A stretch of DNA of 64,000 nucleotides, taken from Pseudomonas syringae. Its GTDB lineage: Bacteria > Pseudomonadota > Gammaproteobacteria > Pseudomonadales > Pseudomonadaceae. Below the pieces are notes generated by a model, which did not search any database, was not told the origin of the DNA, and saw nothing but the letters and a program-made list of their open reading frames with translations. Within the stretch, counting starts at the first letter, position 1, and the number at the start of each line of letters is the position of its first letter. The position numbers were made by a program, and so were the translations under genes. This document shows, in pieces, positions 63,499 through 64,000 of this stretch. Location: positions 1 to 64,000 of the forward strand of contig NZ_LGSI01000025.1 of the NCBI RefSeq assembly GCF_001698815.1, given 5' to 3'.

Positions 63499-64000
63499 AT
63501 GAAACTGGAAATTTTCCGCACGCTTTGGGGCTACACCGCCAGCAAGACACAAGCATTGGAAGAATTACTCAAGGTCGGCTTCGACGGCATGGAAGCCCGC
63601 CTGCCGCTGGCCACCGCCGAGCGCGCCGAGTTTGCCGCGTTCCTGCGCGCCAACCGCGTGGGTTATATCAGCACCGTATTCACCGCCTATGACGTGCTGC
63701 CGGAACAGTCGGCCACCGTTGCCGAACACTTGGTCGACCTGGACAAAAAGCTCGGCTGGGCCGGCGAGCTGACGCCGCGCTTCGTCAATGTGCTGGCCGG
63801 CAATGACCGCTGGCAGTTGCCGCAACAGGTGGATTTCTTCGGCCAGGCGCTGGATCTGGCGCGCAAGCACGGTCAGGTGGTTTCCTTTGAAACCCATCGC
63901 TCCCGCTCGCTGTTCAATCCGTGGATCACCCTCGAACTGATTCGCCAGCTGCCCGACTTGCTGTTCACCAGCGACATCAGCCACTGGATCGTCACCTGCG
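63499..64000 (+). CDS. Sugar phosphate isomerase/epimerase-like TIM-barrel protein (partial, cut by window end)
   Basis: The first 167 codons are present: MKLEIFRTLWGYTASK and onward, with GFDGMEARLP, NVLAGNDRW and SFETHRSRSLFNPW. This is the xylose-isomerase-like/AP endonuclease 2 barrel, with Glu and His metal-ligand candidates in FETHR and TSDISHW. TTGGGG lies before the ATG. The C-terminus is outside the window. It probably acts on a sugar or keto-sugar; the substrate is unknown. Confidence 0.88.
   Translation, partial: MKLEIFRTLWGYTASKTQALEELLKVGFDGMEARLPLATAERAEFAAFLRANRVGYISTVFTAYDVLPEQSATVAEHLVDLDKKLGWAGELTPRFVNVLAGNDRWQLPQQVDFFGQALDLARKHGQVVSFETHRSRSLFNPWITLELIRQLPDLLFTSDISHWIVTC

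Noticed and set aside
1..64000. REP-associated tyrosine transposase, tRNA or rRNA genes
   Set aside because: No open frame resembles such a transposase despite the many REPINs, and no stretch looked like a tRNA or rRNA gene by eye.

Overview
The window comes from a Pseudomonas chromosome, most likely of the fluorescens group. The evidence is high-GC coding sequence interrupted by AT-rich accessory patches, many REPIN-type inverted REP pairs, and a piuA/piuC/Sel1-repeat gene/speC order that I recall from the P. aeruginosa chromosome. Recognisable Pseudomonas genes include prfC, ggt, OprD, mmsA/mmsB and an S-type pyocin. Species assignment would need a database search.

Layout. 0.1-4.1 kb: iron uptake (piuA receptor, divergent piuC oxygenase and Sel1 gene, two Fur-like sites). 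4.1-8.5 kb: two divergent alpha-xenorhabdolysin (XaxAB/YaxAB) type binary toxin gene pairs placed before speC; one pair has a strikingly short B component. 9.6-15 kb: accessory stretch with a duplicated ~335-nt structured leader plus 69-aa small protein unit, an unknown AT-rich gene between the copies, a secreted DUF2599/halovibrin-like protein and an EF-hand protein. 15.1-18.6 kb: OpuC/OsmU-type osmoprotectant ABC transporter, divergent from prfC. 20.6-32.6 kb: ggt, an SDR with a LysR gene, a TauE/SafE exporter, another LysR gene with a cupin, a sugar-nucleotide epimerase-like SDR, an OprD porin, and a ghrA/class II aldolase pair with a divergent LysR gene.

32.7-41.8 kb is the most interesting metabolic locus: a LysR gene diverges from an eight-gene operon. 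It encodes an ArgH-family C-N lyase, a polar amino-acid ABC permease, an ATPase and two binding proteins, two tandem NodB-type deacetylases (the second has lost two of three zinc ligands), and an MmgE/PrpD protein. The lyase + MmgE/PrpD + ABC importer combination suggests catabolism of an iminodisuccinate/EDDS/opine-like N-substituted aspartate.

42-50.5 kb: a PIG3-type quinone oxidoreductase, a tandemly duplicated compound REPIN, an S-type pyocin with a colicin-E3-like rRNase tail followed by three paralogous immunity-like genes, and the mmsA/mmsB valine module with an MFS transporter and LysR gene. 50.5-53.9 kb is an insertion hotspot. The 3' end of the LysR gene recurs twice downstream, bracketing modules that carry an Abi/HEPN-type protein, a DUF1508 peptide and AT-rich remnants. 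53.9-64 kb: GNAT, a GGDEF-EAL enzyme, an ArsR/MFS pair, a periplasmic three-subunit molybdenum hydroxylase (2Fe-2S, Mo, cytochrome c), a REPIN-rich gap, and the start of a TIM-barrel sugar isomerase/epimerase cut by the window edge. I saw no tRNA, rRNA, CRISPR, complete transposon or REP-associated transposase gene.
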